From Nostoc indistinguendum CM1-VF10 (GTDB lineage Bacteria > Cyanobacteriota > Cyanobacteriia > Cyanobacteriales > Nostocaceae): DNA of 64,000 nucleotides. Positions 45,736 to 56,307 of this stretch are shown here, piece after piece. The position numbers and the translations under genes were made by a program. Location of the stretch: positions 62,001 to 126,000 of the forward strand of contig JAHHHS010000007.1 of the NCBI GenBank assembly GCA_019359215.1, given 5' to 3'. The notes beneath the pieces are model-generated. The model was given only the letters and a program-made list of their open reading frames with translations, did no database searches and was not told the DNA's origin. Positions within the stretch are counted from its first letter, which is position 1, and every line of letters starts with the position of its first letter.

Positions 45736-46485
45736 TTACCCAGAAATTCCACTCCGGCGATGTAAATTTTTTTTCAAAGTACACAAGCCAATTGCTGGTA
45801 TAATTCCCAGGATTATTGCTGTCAATCCTTGTCCACTCCAATACAATATAAGACTCCGGTTGGCTTCTGGAATCAGGTTTTGCACAATAAAAAGCAACCA
45901 AACCAAAATACTAATTAATAAAAAAGAGATTGAAGGTAAAAAATTCCACCACCAAACCCCTGTTGTGTATCGCCTCAGTACCAGCCATTGGCAAAGCCCC
46001 AGCCAAACACCAGAAATTATATATGCGATCGCAGACACAAATGCAAAAATAAAAGTTTGTTCAGGAGATAAAGTTTCATTTAACGATAAGGCAATAGTTG
46101 AAATATAGTTAATCCAAGCTGTAGAAACGCCGTTAGCAATCAACCAACCTACACTAGTAGCAAATAACCACTGCCAACCTGGTAAATATCGATAAAGGAC
46201 AAGGCTCTGGTCAGCAGCAAAAATTACAGCAAATACAACGTTACTGATACTCCTGACCAAAATATTCCATGTTTGTGGTTGGATAACAACACTAGGTGAG
46301 CTTTGGAGAATAATTTTCTCCAAGGCGATACTAGCAACGCCACCCACAACCCATCCGATCAGGGTCATTAAGGTAAACTGAATAAAGAACCTCTGTCGCT
46401 GCGATCGCGGAATCAAAAACTTTCCTGGATTAGGCTCGTTATTAGCAGATGCAACATGATCGGGACTGTTAGAGTCAGTTTGCAT
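45736..46485 (-). CDS. multi-pass membrane protein of unknown function (249 aa)
   Basis: A 249-residue protein with a polar N terminus (about 1-32) and six or so hydrophobic segments from residue 33 to 240, ending in a short basic tail (KKNLHRRSGISG). GWVVGG, WLGLCQWLVLRRY and GLTAIILGIIPAIG are noticeable; W-x-x-x-x-Q-x-x-x-L-R patterns of this kind occur in several uncharacterised cyanobacterial membrane proteins. Convergent with the binding protein, with only 8 bp between the stops. No function can be assigned. Confidence 0.7.
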   Translation of the reverse strand: MQTDSNSPDHVASANNEPNPGKFLIPRSQRQRFFIQFTLMTLIGWVVGGVASIALEKIILQSSPSVVIQPQTWNILVRSISNVVFAVIFAADQSLVLYRYLPGWQWLFATSVGWLIANGVSTAWINYISTIALSLNETLSPEQTFIFAFVSAIAYIISGVWLGLCQWLVLRRYTTGVWWWNFLPSISFLLISILVWLLFIVQNLIPEANRSLILYWSGQGLTAIILGIIPAIGLCTLKKNLHRRSGISG

Positions 46486-46706
46486 ATAAAGTTAGGGGAG
46501 TAGAGAGTGGAAAAAACACAAAAGAGTGACGAAATTCTTTTATATTCCACTTTCATTGTTAATTCTTGTTTTATCCCTCTCTCGACCCCGATTGCCCTTT
46601 GGTGTAAAGTAACTAGCGCTTTTGAGGTAAACCTGCTGAAAAAGCGTAATCCCAGAATGATAAGCTAAACAGTGGCATAAAAATGTGACTTAGGATGAAG
46701 TAATAA

Positions 46707-47768
46707 ATGGGTGTTTATTCAACGACTCCTCATCTCTTAAGGGCTGCTCGTGGTGAAGTAGTAGATCGTCCCCCTGTATGGATGATGCGACAAGCGGGAC
46801 GATATATGAAAGCATATCGAGACTTAAGAGAAAAGTATCCTTCGTTTCGCGATCGCTCCGAAATTCCGGAAGTAGCAATTGAAGTTTCCTTGCAACCCTG
46901 GAAAGCCTTCCAACCAGACGGTGTAATTTTATTTTCTGATATTGTCACCCCATTACCTGGTTTGGGGATTGACATGGATATTGCCGAAGGTAAAGGGCCA
47001 ATCATTCACTCGCCCCTCCGCACTCAAGAGCAAATTGATCGTCTGCATCCCTTAGAACCAGAAGCAGCTCTACCATTCATTAAGACAATTTTGCAAGCGT
47101 TGCGCTCCGAAGTAGGCGAGAAATCGACAGTGTTAGGCTTCGTGGGTGCGCCGTGGACGTTAGCAGCTTATGCAGTTGAGGGAAAAGGTTCTAAAACCTA
47201 TTCCATCATCAAAAACATGGCATTCTCAGACCCAACGATACTGCATCAACTGTTAACTAAATTAGCAGATGCGATCGCCATTTATGCCCGCTACCAAATT
47301 GACTCTGGCGCTCAAGTTGTGCAAATGTTCGATTCTTGGGCGGGTCAATTGAGTCCTCAAGATTATGACACCTTTGCTCTCCCTTATCAGAAGCGAGTTT
47401 TTCAGCAAATCAAGCAAACCCATCCTGATACACCTTTGATTTTGCTAGTTAGCGGTAGTGCAGGTGTATTGGAAAGAATGGCACAATCTGGCGCTGATAT
47501 AGTCAGTGTAGACTGGGCAGTGGATATGGCAGACGCACGGGCAAGATTGGGCAAACAAGTCAAAGTTCAAGGAAATCTTGACCCAGGTGTGTTATTCGGC
47601 TCTAAAGAGTTTATCCGTGATCGCATTCATGATACCGTTCGCAAAGCTGGTAACTGGGGTCACATTCTCAATCTCGGCCACGGTGTTTTACCAGAAACTC
47701 CAGAAGAAAATGTCGCTTTCTTCTTTGAAACAGCAAAGGAACTGAATCTTGCAGGAGTTAAGGGTTAG
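46707..47768 (+). CDS. hemE: uroporphyrinogen decarboxylase
   Basis: A 353-residue enzyme of tetrapyrrole synthesis that removes four carboxyl groups from uroporphyrinogen III to give coproporphyrinogen III, feeding haem and chlorophyll. The N-terminal signature [18 protein letters not shown] (about 20-37) contains the substrate-binding Arg residues, and the catalytic Asp is in [12 protein letters not shown] near 78. [20 protein letters not shown] near 146 and [15 protein letters not shown] near 328 complete the family pattern. Full length and alone. A heptamer repeat follows the stop. Confidence 0.97.
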   Translation: MGVYSTTPHLLRAARGEVVDRPPVWMMRQAGRYMKAYRDLREKYPSFRDRSEIPEVAIEVSLQPWKAFQPDGVILFSDIVTPLPGLGIDMDIAEGKGPIIHSPLRTQEQIDRLHPLEPEAALPFIKTILQALRSEVGEKSTVLGFVGAPWTLAAYAVEGKGSKTYSIIKNMAFSDPTILHQLLTKLADAIAIYARYQIDSGAQVVQMFDSWAGQLSPQDYDTFALPYQKRVFQQIKQTHPDTPLILLVSGSAGVLERMAQSGADIVSVDWAVDMADARARLGKQVKVQGNLDPGVLFGSKEFIRDRIHDTVRKAGNWGHILNLGHGVLPETPEENVAFFFETAKELNLAGVKG

Positions 47769-47781
47769 AAGCCGTTCAATT

Positions 47782-47857
47782 TTGGATTTTAGATTTTAGA
47801 TTTTAGATTTTAGATTTTTCGTTCAATCCAAAATCCAAAATTCAAAATCTAAAATTT
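47782..47857. repeat. heptanucleotide repeat (ATTTTAG)n with inverted partner
   Basis: Four units of ATTTTAG are followed by units of the complementary type (CCAAAAT, CAAAATC), so the stretch can fold into a long A+T-rich hairpin after hemE. The same AT-rich type recurs near 62730. Confidence 0.75.
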
Positions 47858-47977
47858 CCAGAGTTATTTTTAACTCCTCACTTTTAACTTCTAACTTAAT
47901 TCATAGCTTCTGATTCGGAACTTTTAATTTCATTTTTAACTCTTTACTTTTAACTCTTTACTTTTTAAAAGTTTTCT

Positions 47978-48934
47978 ATGAGCCAGAAACGGATTTTAGT
48001 GACTGGTGCAAGTGGTTGTGTAGGCCATTATTTAGCAGAAGCCTTAATTAAGGAAACAGATCACGAACTGTATTTGTTAGTTAGGAACCCAAAGAAACTA
48101 CAAATTGATACTAACTTCCGTTCAGGTATCAACGTTTTGCAAGGTGATATGCAAAATATTCGCCAATTTGCCGATTTGCTATCCACAATTGATACAGCAG
48201 TACTCACAGCCACAGCTTGGGGTGGTGAGCAGACATTTGATATTAATGTCGTCAAAACTATAGAGTTGATGGAACTGCTAGATCCAGAACGTTGCCAGCA
48301 GGTGATTTATTTTTCAACAGCTAGTGTTTTGGATCGCTACAATCAACCATTAAAACAAGCAGGGGAGATTGGGACAGATTATATCCGTTCTAAATATGAG
48401 TGCTTACAGAAAAAAGAAAAATTAGCGATCGCACCCAAAATTACCACAGTATTTCCGACTTTAGTTTTGGGTGGTGATGCGAATAAACCCTATTCTCCTG
48501 TCACTTCTGGTATTACAGAAGTGACTAAATATATCGATTTGATTCGCTTTCTAGAAGCAGATGGCAGTTTTCACTTTATCCACGCACGAGATATTGCCAC
48601 TGTAGTGCGATATTTAATTGATCATCCTGTCAAAAATGATCAACCACGTTGGCTTGTTTTAGGTCAAGCACCATTAACTGCTAATCAAGCAGTGAAACAA
48701 GTTTGTGCTTATCTGGGCAAAAAGATTTACTTTCGCATTCCCATATCTATAGCATTGGCTAATTTGATTATTGTTCTGTTCCGCATTCGGATGGCTGCTT
48801 GGGATAGATTTTGCATGAACTATCGGCATTTCATCTATGAAAAATTCATCAATCCTGATAGTTTCGGCTTGCCAAATTATTGTGCAACCATGACTGATGT
48901 TTTAAAAATTAGTGGCGTTAAAAGTGTGAAGTAG
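47978..48934 (+). CDS. NAD-dependent epimerase/dehydratase family protein
   Basis: A 318-residue extended SDR protein. The nucleotide-binding motif VTGASGCVGHYLAEAL is at the N terminus and the catalytic region shows IYFSTASV with YIRSKYECLQ (Tyr-x-x-x-Lys) near 139-143. Beta-alpha repeats cover the first 170 residues; the C-terminal part defines an unknown substrate, possibly a nucleotide sugar or a terpenoid. It is unlinked to other sugar genes. The start is preceded by repeats and no obvious ribosome site. Confidence 0.85.
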   Translation: MSQKRILVTGASGCVGHYLAEALIKETDHELYLLVRNPKKLQIDTNFRSGINVLQGDMQNIRQFADLLSTIDTAVLTATAWGGEQTFDINVVKTIELMELLDPERCQQVIYFSTASVLDRYNQPLKQAGEIGTDYIRSKYECLQKKEKLAIAPKITTVFPTLVLGGDANKPYSPVTSGITEVTKYIDLIRFLEADGSFHFIHARDIATVVRYLIDHPVKNDQPRWLVLGQAPLTANQAVKQVCAYLGKKIYFRIPISIALANLIIVLFRIRMAAWDRFCMNYRHFIYEKFINPDSFGLPNYCATMTDVLKISGVKSVK

Positions 48935-49179
48935 GGTATTTGACACTCTTAACATTAGAGCAAACACATCTTAATAAGCTAATCAAACATAATAAATCAG
49001 CCAAAGCTCACTTAACTACACTCTGCTAGTAGAGAAAATGAGGCAATATTGCAATAAATATGTATAAATTCTATCATTGCTAACCAAAATGATAAAATAG
49101 AACAAATTTAATAAAAAGTCAATAGCTCTTTATTTCCGTTAGAGTGGGATAACAATCAAAGTGTGAGGATTGATACTAC

Positions 49180-50778
49180 ATGCGAATCTTGTTAGTGTAT
49201 CCAATATTTCCCAAAACCTTTTGGTCTTATGAAAAAATTTTGGAGTTAGTTGATCGCAAGGTTTTATTACCACCTCTGGGTTTAGTCACAGTAGCCGCGA
49301 TTCTGCCCCAAGAATGGGAATTCAAGCTAGTCGATCGCAACATCCGCCCAGCAACAGAAGAAGAATGGGCGTGGGCAGATGTGGTAATTTTCTCCGCGAT
49401 GATTGTCCAGAAACAAGATTTACTTGACCAAATCCAGGAAGCAAAAAAACGTGGTAAGTTAGTCGCAGTAGGCGGCCCCTACCCTACCTCTGTACCTCAC
49501 GAAGTTGAAAATGTTGGCGCAGATTTTCTGATTCTGGATGAAGGGGAAATCACGCTACCCATGTTTATTGAGGCAATAAAAAGGGGAGACACATCTGGCA
49601 CTTTCCGCGCTACGGAAAAACCTGATGTGACAAGCACACCAATACCCCGCTTTGATTTATTAGAATTGGATGCCTATGACATGATGTCGGTGCAGTTTTC
49701 GCGCGGGTGTCCCTTCCAGTGCGAGTTTTGCGACATTATTGTTTTATACGGGCGCAAACCACGCACCAAAACCCCAGCGCAACTGTTAGCAGAGTTAGAT
49801 TGCCTCTATGAATTGGGTTGGCGGCGGGGTGTATTCATGGTGGATGACAACTTTATTGGCAACAAGCGAAATGTGAAATTGTTGCTGAAAGAGTTAAAAG
49901 TTTGGATGGCAGAACACAAGTATCCCTTCCGATTTGACACTGAAGCTTCAATTGACTTAGCCCAAGATGCAGAAATGTTGGAGTTGATGGTTGAGTGTGG
50001 TTTCTCGGCGGTGTTTTTGGGAATCGAAACGCCGGATGAGGATAGTTTGCAAATGACCAAGAAGTTTCAAAATACTCGCAGTTCTCTAACTGAGGCAGTG
50101 GAAACCATCATCAGAGCAGGATTGCGCCCAATGGCTGGGTTTATTATCGGGTTTGATGGTGAAAAAGCAGGCGCAGGCGATCGCATTGTTCGCTTTGCAG
50201 AACAAGCAGCGATTCCCTCAACTACCTTTGCGATGTTGCAAGCGTTACCTAACACCGCGCTTTGGCATCGCCTGAAAAAAGAAGGGCGACTGCGGGAAAA
50301 TCAAGATGGTAACATCAATCAGACAACATTGATGAACTTCCTTCCCACCCGTCCCCTGGAAGAACTTGCACGAGAATATATTGAAGCATTCTGTACTTTA
50401 TATGACCCAGTACAGTACTTAGATCGCACCTATCGTTGTTTCTTAATGATGGGTTTACCAAGTTGGAAAGCGCCAGCAAAAATGCCAGAGTGGGTGGTTG
50501 TAAAAGCGTTATTACTTGTAATTTGGCGACAAGGCATCAAACGGGAAACCCGTTGGAAGTTCTGGCATCATTTGTTTAGCATTCTCAAGCGTAATCCTGG
50601 AGTTATTGAGCATTACCTTGCTGCTTGTGCCCACAACGAGCATTTTCTAGAGTATCGCCAAATTGTGCGCGATCAAATTGAAAGTCAGCTAGCTGAATAT
50701 CTAGCACAGGGTGCAGAAAAACCTTATGTACTAGTAAAGGAAAAAGCTGAGGAAAAAGCTGAAGCGATAGTCGGTTAG
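49180..50778 (+). CDS. B12-binding-domain radical SAM protein
   Basis: A 532-residue class B radical SAM enzyme. An N-terminal cobalamin-binding-like domain spans about 1-160 (MRILLVYPIFPKTFW; VFSAM; VGGPYPTS). The radical SAM core starts with Cys177, Cys181 and Cys184 in SRGCPFQCEFCD, which bind the 4Fe-4S cluster. A C-terminal helical extension (about 375-530) resembles the DUF4070-type tail. Such enzymes methylate unactivated carbon or rearrange lipids and natural products. The sequence is unlike hopanoid 2-methylase as I remember it, so the substrate stays open. The protein ends in a charged Glu/Lys tail. Single gene. Confidence 0.9.
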   Translation: MRILLVYPIFPKTFWSYEKILELVDRKVLLPPLGLVTVAAILPQEWEFKLVDRNIRPATEEEWAWADVVIFSAMIVQKQDLLDQIQEAKKRGKLVAVGGPYPTSVPHEVENVGADFLILDEGEITLPMFIEAIKRGDTSGTFRATEKPDVTSTPIPRFDLLELDAYDMMSVQFSRGCPFQCEFCDIIVLYGRKPRTKTPAQLLAELDCLYELGWRRGVFMVDDNFIGNKRNVKLLLKELKVWMAEHKYPFRFDTEASIDLAQDAEMLELMVECGFSAVFLGIETPDEDSLQMTKKFQNTRSSLTEAVETIIRAGLRPMAGFIIGFDGEKAGAGDRIVRFAEQAAIPSTTFAMLQALPNTALWHRLKKEGRLRENQDGNINQTTLMNFLPTRPLEELAREYIEAFCTLYDPVQYLDRTYRCFLMMGLPSWKAPAKMPEWVVVKALLLVIWRQGIKRETRWKFWHHLFSILKRNPGVIEHYLAACAHNEHFLEYRQIVRDQIESQLAEYLAQGAEKPYVLVKEKAEEKAEAIVG

Positions 50779-50934
50779 GTGTTGTAACAGTTAGATGACT
50801 GATGGCTGATGACTGATGACGGTTAACCGTCAACAGTCAACAGTTAACGATCGTAAAGAGTGTTTATACTTTTTTAGCGCGCATCAGCTTAGTACCTCTA
50901 ACTTTTTTATGCTAATTTCTAGCTTACGAAATAC

Positions 50935-53900
50935 CTAGTTAGTAACTAGTTCGTCTGGCTTTTTTGCACTTGGCGATCGCGGTGATTTCCGTCCAGAAAG
51001 ATCGTACAGTAAACCCATAAGTGCAGGTACAACAGTAGGAGTCAAAATCGTAGAAAAAGCCAGACCACCTGTTAAAACAATGCCTAACCCCTGGTATAAC
51101 TCTGAACCTTGACCCGGTAAAACTGCTAACGGTAACATCCCCAATACACTAGTTCCAGCAGACATGAAAATCGCCCGTAGGCGATCGCTCGTCGCATTGT
51201 ATAAGGATGCATCAAAATCTTCACCTGCTTGCTGGAGTTGCAAGGCGCGATCAACCAGTAGAATAGCATTGTTAACAACCACACCTGTAAGAATCACAAA
51301 TCCCAAGGCTGTAATCATATCCAATGCCACATTCATTCCCGGAATCAGGTTAGCAATTACTAGGCTCAATAGTGCGCCACTCATACCCATCGGCACTGTT
51401 GCCATAATTACCACTGGGTAAAGAAATGAGCGATACAACGCTACTAGTAATAAGTAAGTAATCAAAATCGAAAATGCAAAGGCAGCAACTAATTGACCAA
51501 CAGTTGTTGCTAACTGATCTGCTGAACCTGCCAGTTCTAGCCGATAGCCTGTTGGTAAAGTAGCACGCAAAGGATTTAGAATTTCTTCTTCGGTACGTTC
51601 TACCAGCGTAGCAAGAGGGGCATCGGGTGCAAGGGAAACAGTGAGACTAATTGAACGCTCTAAATTGACGTGGTTAATGGCATCAGCTCCCGTTGTTTCC
51701 ATGACTTCGGCAATATCCCCTAGTTGCACTTGTCGTCCTTGTGCATATAGAGGCAATTGGCGTAGCTGCTCTGGCGTTTCCACAGCAGTATTTTGTAGTT
51801 CCACCGAGACATCTAGTTCATTTTTGCCATCAATGTAATCGGAGGCAACTTTACCACCCAATGCTGCTTCTACCATTGAACCAATTTCCGCTTCCGAAAG
51901 TCCGACTTCCGCGATGCGTTCGCGGTTGGGAATCACTTGTAATTCTCCTGCACCCAATACAAAGTTTGAGCGCACATTCTGAACCCCTGGAAGCGATCGC
52001 AATTTGCCGGTAATTTGTTTTTCTAAATCACCAATCTGATTTAAGTCAGCCCCAACAATATCCACTTCAAATTCTTTACCCGGATCACGGAATATAGAAA
52101 TCCGCGTTGGGATCACAAAACGGTATCCAGCAAAGTTACTGCTTTGGGCCCGTAACCGATCTACCATGTCAGCAAGTCCCGTAGTAGTAGCAAATTCTGG
52201 TTTTAAAATAGTTGCAATACCTCGGAGCGCCCCTGGACGGTCAACATACATGATGCGATCAACTTCTGGTTGCGATCGCAGAAATTTTTGTACAGGTTCA
52301 GATTGCCGAATCGCTTCTGGGATACTGGTTCCCGGCAAAGGTTCCGCCCGCAATACAACTAAGTTACGATTTCCTTCAGGTAGATAATCGGCAGGTGGTA
52401 AAAGAAAAATACTAGTCACCAATAAAACAATTGGAATCGACAGCACAATTAACCTGCGACCAATACGCTTACGTCCCAGTGACCAACTAACAGTAGCGGC
52501 GAGAAAGTTTTCCAGTTTGCTTTGAAAATGACGAAACACCGCAGAGGTTTTAGCTACCATTCGCTCAAACCAATTACCGCCGCGATATTCACCACCCTGC
52601 ATCATTTGCATGGCTTCCGATTGTTTGAGGAACAATCCCGATAGCATTGGTACTAAAGTTAATGCCGCAAACAGCGAGAATAGAGAAGAGGCAGAAAGAG
52701 CGATCGCCATATCGGTGTAGAGTTGCCCTGCTTCACCCGTCACCATTAACAGTGGTACAAATACCACTACGTTGGTTAAAGTGGAACCAAGCATTGCGCC
52801 CCAAACTTCCTGAGTACCTTCAATGGCTGCCCGCATGGCACTTTTGCCTTGCTGCATGTGGGTGAAAACATTCTCAATTACGACGATCGCATTATCTACG
52901 ACCATACCCACTGCAAAGGCCAATCCCGCCAAACTGATGATGTTTAATGTGCGCCCAAACGCAGACATGACAATGAACACCATAATCAGTGTAGTGGGGA
53001 TTGTAATTGCCACCACTGCAACGGTACGCATAGAACCAAGAAACAGAACCAAGACGATGGTTGCTAATAGCGCCCCACTAACTAAGTTGCCTTGGACAAA
53101 TTCGATAGATTGATTGATGTACTGGCTTTCATCGTAGTTGTAGACAAAGCGAATACCTTGGTTTTGCCGATCAAATTCAGTTTGCAGTGCAGCAATTTCC
53201 GCCCGGATGCCTTTAGCAACCTCCGGCACATTCGCCCCAATCTGCCGAATTACACCGACTGCTACCCCAGGCTTACCGTTGAACACCAACGCGCTATCTT
53301 GGGGTTTGCGTCCCATCTGTACTTTTGCTACATCTCGCAAGTAAACTGTGCCCGATTGGTCACGTCGTAGCACAAAGCCTTCAATTTGCGATAAATCTTG
53401 CGATCTGCTGATTGTGCGGACTCGATATTCCCGTCGTCCTAAAATTAATGGCCCACCCCGAATATCACGGTTGTTTTCTTGAAGAACTCGTACTACATCG
53501 CCAATTGCGAGGTTGCGATCGCTTAATGCTTTCGGATCAACCTTCACCTCGACTTCTCGTTCTTGTCCACCCACTAACAAAAACTGTCCAGTTCCCTCAA
53601 CTCGCCGCAAACGGGGAATCACCACTTCGTCTGCTAGGTCCCGATAACGGTCTGCATCTGGTTGAAATCCTTCTTTAGTATCAAACGGAATCCACATCAT
53701 CGGTGAACTGTTACCACCCACCAGTTCTACATTCGATTCCTGCGCTTCTGGAGGCAAGCTTTCCACCTGTTGCAAGCGGTTGAGAACATCTATCATCCGT
53801 TCTCTGGCGTTGGCATCCTGAGCAAATTCTAAGGTAATGCTGCTGCGTCCAGCACGAGAAGTACTGCTAATTTCTTGGACACCTAGCACCTCTTGCATCT

Positions 53901-54108
53901 GTTCTTCGATGGGGCGGGTAATCAGGTCTTCTACTTCTGTTGGCCCTGCGCCCGGATATGTAGTCGTGATCGTAATTTCAGGGCGATCGCCTCCTGGTTG
54001 CAATTCTAGGGGTAACTTTAGTAGGGAGAACACCCCGAACATTGCTAGCAAGCAAAACAAAACAAAAGTTCCATGTCGCCAACGAACGGCGGTTTCAATA
54101 AAATTCAT
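50935..54108 (-). CDS. RND efflux transporter, AcrB-like inner membrane pump
   Basis: A 1057-residue resistance-nodulation-division pump with the two-fold repeat: a first transmembrane helix at about 12-30, a large periplasmic loop, helices 2-6 (about 335-490), helix 7 (about 553-575), a second loop, and helices 8-12 (about 865-1040). In helix 4 the proton-relay pair Asp-Asp is Asp-Asn here (GMVVDNAIVVIEN), a variation that occurs in some branches of the family. It pumps drugs or other small compounds using the proton gradient; substrates unknown. The adaptor gene is 167 bp upstream on the same strand. The outer-membrane channel gene is not here. Confidence 0.94.
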   Translation of the reverse strand: MNFIETAVRWRHGTFVLFCLLAMFGVFSLLKLPLELQPGGDRPEITITTTYPGAGPTEVEDLITRPIEEQMQEVLGVQEISSTSRAGRSSITLEFAQDANARERMIDVLNRLQQVESLPPEAQESNVELVGGNSSPMMWIPFDTKEGFQPDADRYRDLADEVVIPRLRRVEGTGQFLLVGGQEREVEVKVDPKALSDRNLAIGDVVRVLQENNRDIRGGPLILGRREYRVRTISRSQDLSQIEGFVLRRDQSGTVYLRDVAKVQMGRKPQDSALVFNGKPGVAVGVIRQIGANVPEVAKGIRAEIAALQTEFDRQNQGIRFVYNYDESQYINQSIEFVQGNLVSGALLATIVLVLFLGSMRTVAVVAITIPTTLIMVFIVMSAFGRTLNIISLAGLAFAVGMVVDNAIVVIENVFTHMQQGKSAMRAAIEGTQEVWGAMLGSTLTNVVVFVPLLMVTGEAGQLYTDMAIALSASSLFSLFAALTLVPMLSGLFLKQSEAMQMMQGGEYRGGNWFERMVAKTSAVFRHFQSKLENFLAATVSWSLGRKRIGRRLIVLSIPIVLLVTSIFLLPPADYLPEGNRNLVVLRAEPLPGTSIPEAIRQSEPVQKFLRSQPEVDRIMYVDRPGALRGIATILKPEFATTTGLADMVDRLRAQSSNFAGYRFVIPTRISIFRDPGKEFEVDIVGADLNQIGDLEKQITGKLRSLPGVQNVRSNFVLGAGELQVIPNRERIAEVGLSEAEIGSMVEAALGGKVASDYIDGKNELDVSVELQNTAVETPEQLRQLPLYAQGRQVQLGDIAEVMETTGADAINHVNLERSISLTVSLAPDAPLATLVERTEEEILNPLRATLPTGYRLELAGSADQLATTVGQLVAAFAFSILITYLLLVALYRSFLYPVVIMATVPMGMSGALLSLVIANLIPGMNVALDMITALGFVILTGVVVNNAILLVDRALQLQQAGEDFDASLYNATSDRLRAIFMSAGTSVLGMLPLAVLPGQGSELYQGLGIVLTGGLAFSTILTPTVVPALMGLLYDLSGRKSPRSPSAKKPDELVTN

Positions 54109-54275
54109 ATTAATTCGTAATTCAGAAAGTCATATTTAAACTGGGTTTCCAGTATTTTGAAGAAGGAAAGGTTAAAGGAGAAAGAGAAAAGGAAAATTTA
54201 TACTTCTGATTCTTCCTCTTTAACCGACTTCTGCAAGAAGTCTATGGAAATGTAGGTACAACCTCAACCTATGTT

Positions 54276-55625
54276 TTAAGTTGGATCAACTATCTTTACA
54301 GGCGCACCATCTTGCAATCCATCACTGCCACGTAGCACAATGCGTTGACCAGTACGTAAAGTGGGATGATAAATTGCGACATTTTTACCCATGTCAGAAA
54401 CCATCTCGACTGGAATTTGTTTAGCTTTGCCGTCAGCAACTGCAAAAACTAGCCACTCGTTTTGTCTTCTGGTTAATGCATCTCGTGATATCACAAAGCT
54501 AGAGCGATTCGAGGGCATATTTAGGTTGCCTGCGATCGCCATTCCTGGTATTAATCCTGACGGTGGTTTGTTAATTTGGACACGCACACGTTGGCGACGA
54601 GAAGCAGTCTCAGCAGAAGGAACTACAGCAGTGATGGTGGCGCGTTGTTTCCATTGCGGTAGGGCGCGAGTTGTAAGATCGATTGTCATCCCTGGGGTAA
54701 CTTTACCACTGAGTTCTTCTGGTAACTCTAGGAAAATGTCGAAGCGATCGCCTGCTACTAAGGTGACAATTTGACCAGAACTTTGTACCAAATCACCGTT
54801 ACTGATATGGCGAGTCTGCACTATACCCGATTCTGATGCCAAAATTCGAGTTCGCTGCCGGGCTAATTCTGCTTGAGCTAAGGTGGCTTTTGCTGCTTCT
54901 ACATTTGCTCGTTGAGCGGCAATTTCTTCTTGAATCGGCCCAGCTTTCGCTTCAGCAAGTTCTGCTTCGGCTTCTAATCGTTCTCCTTGGATGTTAGCCA
55001 ATTGTGCTTGGGCTTCCACTAACAACCTTTGAGATAAAGCGCCCTCTTTAACAAGATCGCTAGTACGTTTCAGGTTATCGCGTGCCTCCAGTTCTCGTGC
55101 CTTAGTAGATGTGACAGCCGCTTGCCGTTGAGCAATGATTTCAGGACGAGTACCAACTTCCAAACGTGCCAGATTACTTCGTTGTTGTGCCAGTTGCGCT
55201 CGTGCTTGGCTAATTGCCAATTGCTGATCGGTATCATCAAGTAAAGCGATCGCCATCCCTATTGTCACGCGATCGCCTGGTTGCACTGAAATTTGCTTGA
55301 CAATTCCACTAGTTTGAGCGCGGATTGTTGACTGCTGAGTGGCTTCTACTTGTCCCAACAACTGGACACTTCTTGTAGCACTTCCAGTTGCAAGAGAGAT
55401 TGTTTCAATTGGTTTTGGAGGTAGTCCTTGCTGTTGTGCAACAGAAGAAGGTGGTGCGCCACCAGGAGCGAACATCCGCCAGAGGATAATGCCACCAGTT
55501 GCCAGAAATAGAATCAGCAATCTCCAGAACCAAGGTTTACCTGAACGAGTAGGTGCTAACTCAGAAGGCACAGAACTATCTGATTGGGTTTCAACCGTTG
55601 AAACTTGAGTTTCAGAAGTATCCAT
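54276..55625 (-). CDS. RND efflux periplasmic adaptor (membrane fusion protein)
   Basis: A 449-residue adaptor. A short cytoplasmic N terminus is followed by one membrane helix (about 32-50). Then come the barrel-sandwich (lipoyl-like) halves, IRAQTSGIVKQISVQPGDRV near 103-122 and RILASESGIVQTRHISNGD near 255-273, separated by a long alpha-hairpin coiled coil (about 135-250, rich in Ala/Gln/Glu repeats), and a beta-barrel and membrane-proximal domain at the end. It bridges the AcrB-like pump encoded next to it with an outer-membrane channel. A hairpin (55672-55712) lies just upstream. Confidence 0.93.
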   Translation of the reverse strand: MDTSETQVSTVETQSDSSVPSELAPTRSGKPWFWRLLILFLATGGIILWRMFAPGGAPPSSVAQQQGLPPKPIETISLATGSATRSVQLLGQVEATQQSTIRAQTSGIVKQISVQPGDRVTIGMAIALLDDTDQQLAISQARAQLAQQRSNLARLEVGTRPEIIAQRQAAVTSTKARELEARDNLKRTSDLVKEGALSQRLLVEAQAQLANIQGERLEAEAELAEAKAGPIQEEIAAQRANVEAAKATLAQAELARQRTRILASESGIVQTRHISNGDLVQSSGQIVTLVAGDRFDIFLELPEELSGKVTPGMTIDLTTRALPQWKQRATITAVVPSAETASRRQRVRVQINKPPSGLIPGMAIAGNLNMPSNRSSFVISRDALTRRQNEWLVFAVADGKAKQIPVEMVSDMGKNVAIYHPTLRTGQRIVLRGSDGLQDGAPVKIVDPT

Positions 55626-55671
55626 AGCGATTAACGGTGGGCTACTGAGGTTTAGGGGCTAAGGGTTAATC

Positions 55672-55712
55672 GTTGATAGTGAACAATGAATAGTCAAATG
55701 TTCGCTATCAAC
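55672..55712. promoter_or_regulatory. hairpin upstream of the adaptor gene
   Basis: GTTGATAGTGAACA and TGTTCGCTATCAAC form a 14 bp stem with one mismatch and a 13-base loop, between the small TM protein gene and the adaptor gene. It could separate their transcription or be a repeat. Confidence 0.5.
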
Positions 55713-55822
55713 AATCAATTATTTAGATAAAAGTAAAATTACGTTACTTTTCTTGTAGTTTATTGGATAAATATGACATAGAAATGTCAAAGATAGTCAT
55801 TAGTCATTGGTCAAAAAGTTTC

Positions 55823-56209
55823 CTACTGCTTCGACTCAACTATTAGTTCTTTGACGCGATCGGGTGGTAAGCCTAACTCCTGACTAAGAGCAGTTTCAAG
55901 TTTACTTATATCAGTTATTGGAAATTCAAATACTATCCTTGTAAGAACTGAGTTATTGGTTTTAACGTTAACCCGTGAAATTCCTTTTTTGGGGAGAATT
56001 TCGACCTTAATCGCTACTATCCTTTTCATAATCTGTCGTGCCGATTGAGTATCTGCTAGCAGATATTTTTTAGTGAGATTGGAGCGACTTAAAATCCGAT
56101 CTCCTACAAAGCCGCTCCCCAGCCAAAAAACTAACCCAATCAATGGCAAGGACAACCAAAACACAATGCCTAACGAGCGCAACGCTTGAAAAAGTTGAAG
56201 TTGCTGCAT
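55823..56209 (-). CDS. small membrane-anchored protein (128 aa) upstream of the efflux genes
   Basis: A 128-residue protein with one transmembrane helix (about 13-33, LGIVFWLSLPLIGLVFWLG) and a C-terminal soluble part of about 90 residues with alternating beta-like strands (IVAIKVEILPK; RVNVKTNNSVLTRIVFEF) and a last helix (ISKLETALSQELGLP). I do not recognise the family. It lies upstream of the adaptor and pump on the same strand and divergent from the RppA-like regulator (98 bp between starts), so it may belong to the efflux unit, though 197 bp separate it from the adaptor gene. Confidence 0.75.
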   Translation of the reverse strand: MQQLQLFQALRSLGIVFWLSLPLIGLVFWLGSGFVGDRILSRSNLTKKYLLADTQSARQIMKRIVAIKVEILPKKGISRVNVKTNNSVLTRIVFEFPITDISKLETALSQELGLPPDRVKELIVESKQ

Positions 56210-56307
56210 GGAAGGTATAAGGTTGAGTGTTTCCCTCGCTTTTGCGTCATCCTTTTACCTTAATCTAAAATTAGCAAGGAAAAATTACGGCAACCTGAGC
56301 AAATGGG

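Noticed and set aside
49180..50778. Assignment of the radical SAM protein as hopanoid 2-methylase (HpnP)
   Set aside because: The N-terminal motifs do not match those I recall for HpnP, and no hopanoid genes are adjacent.
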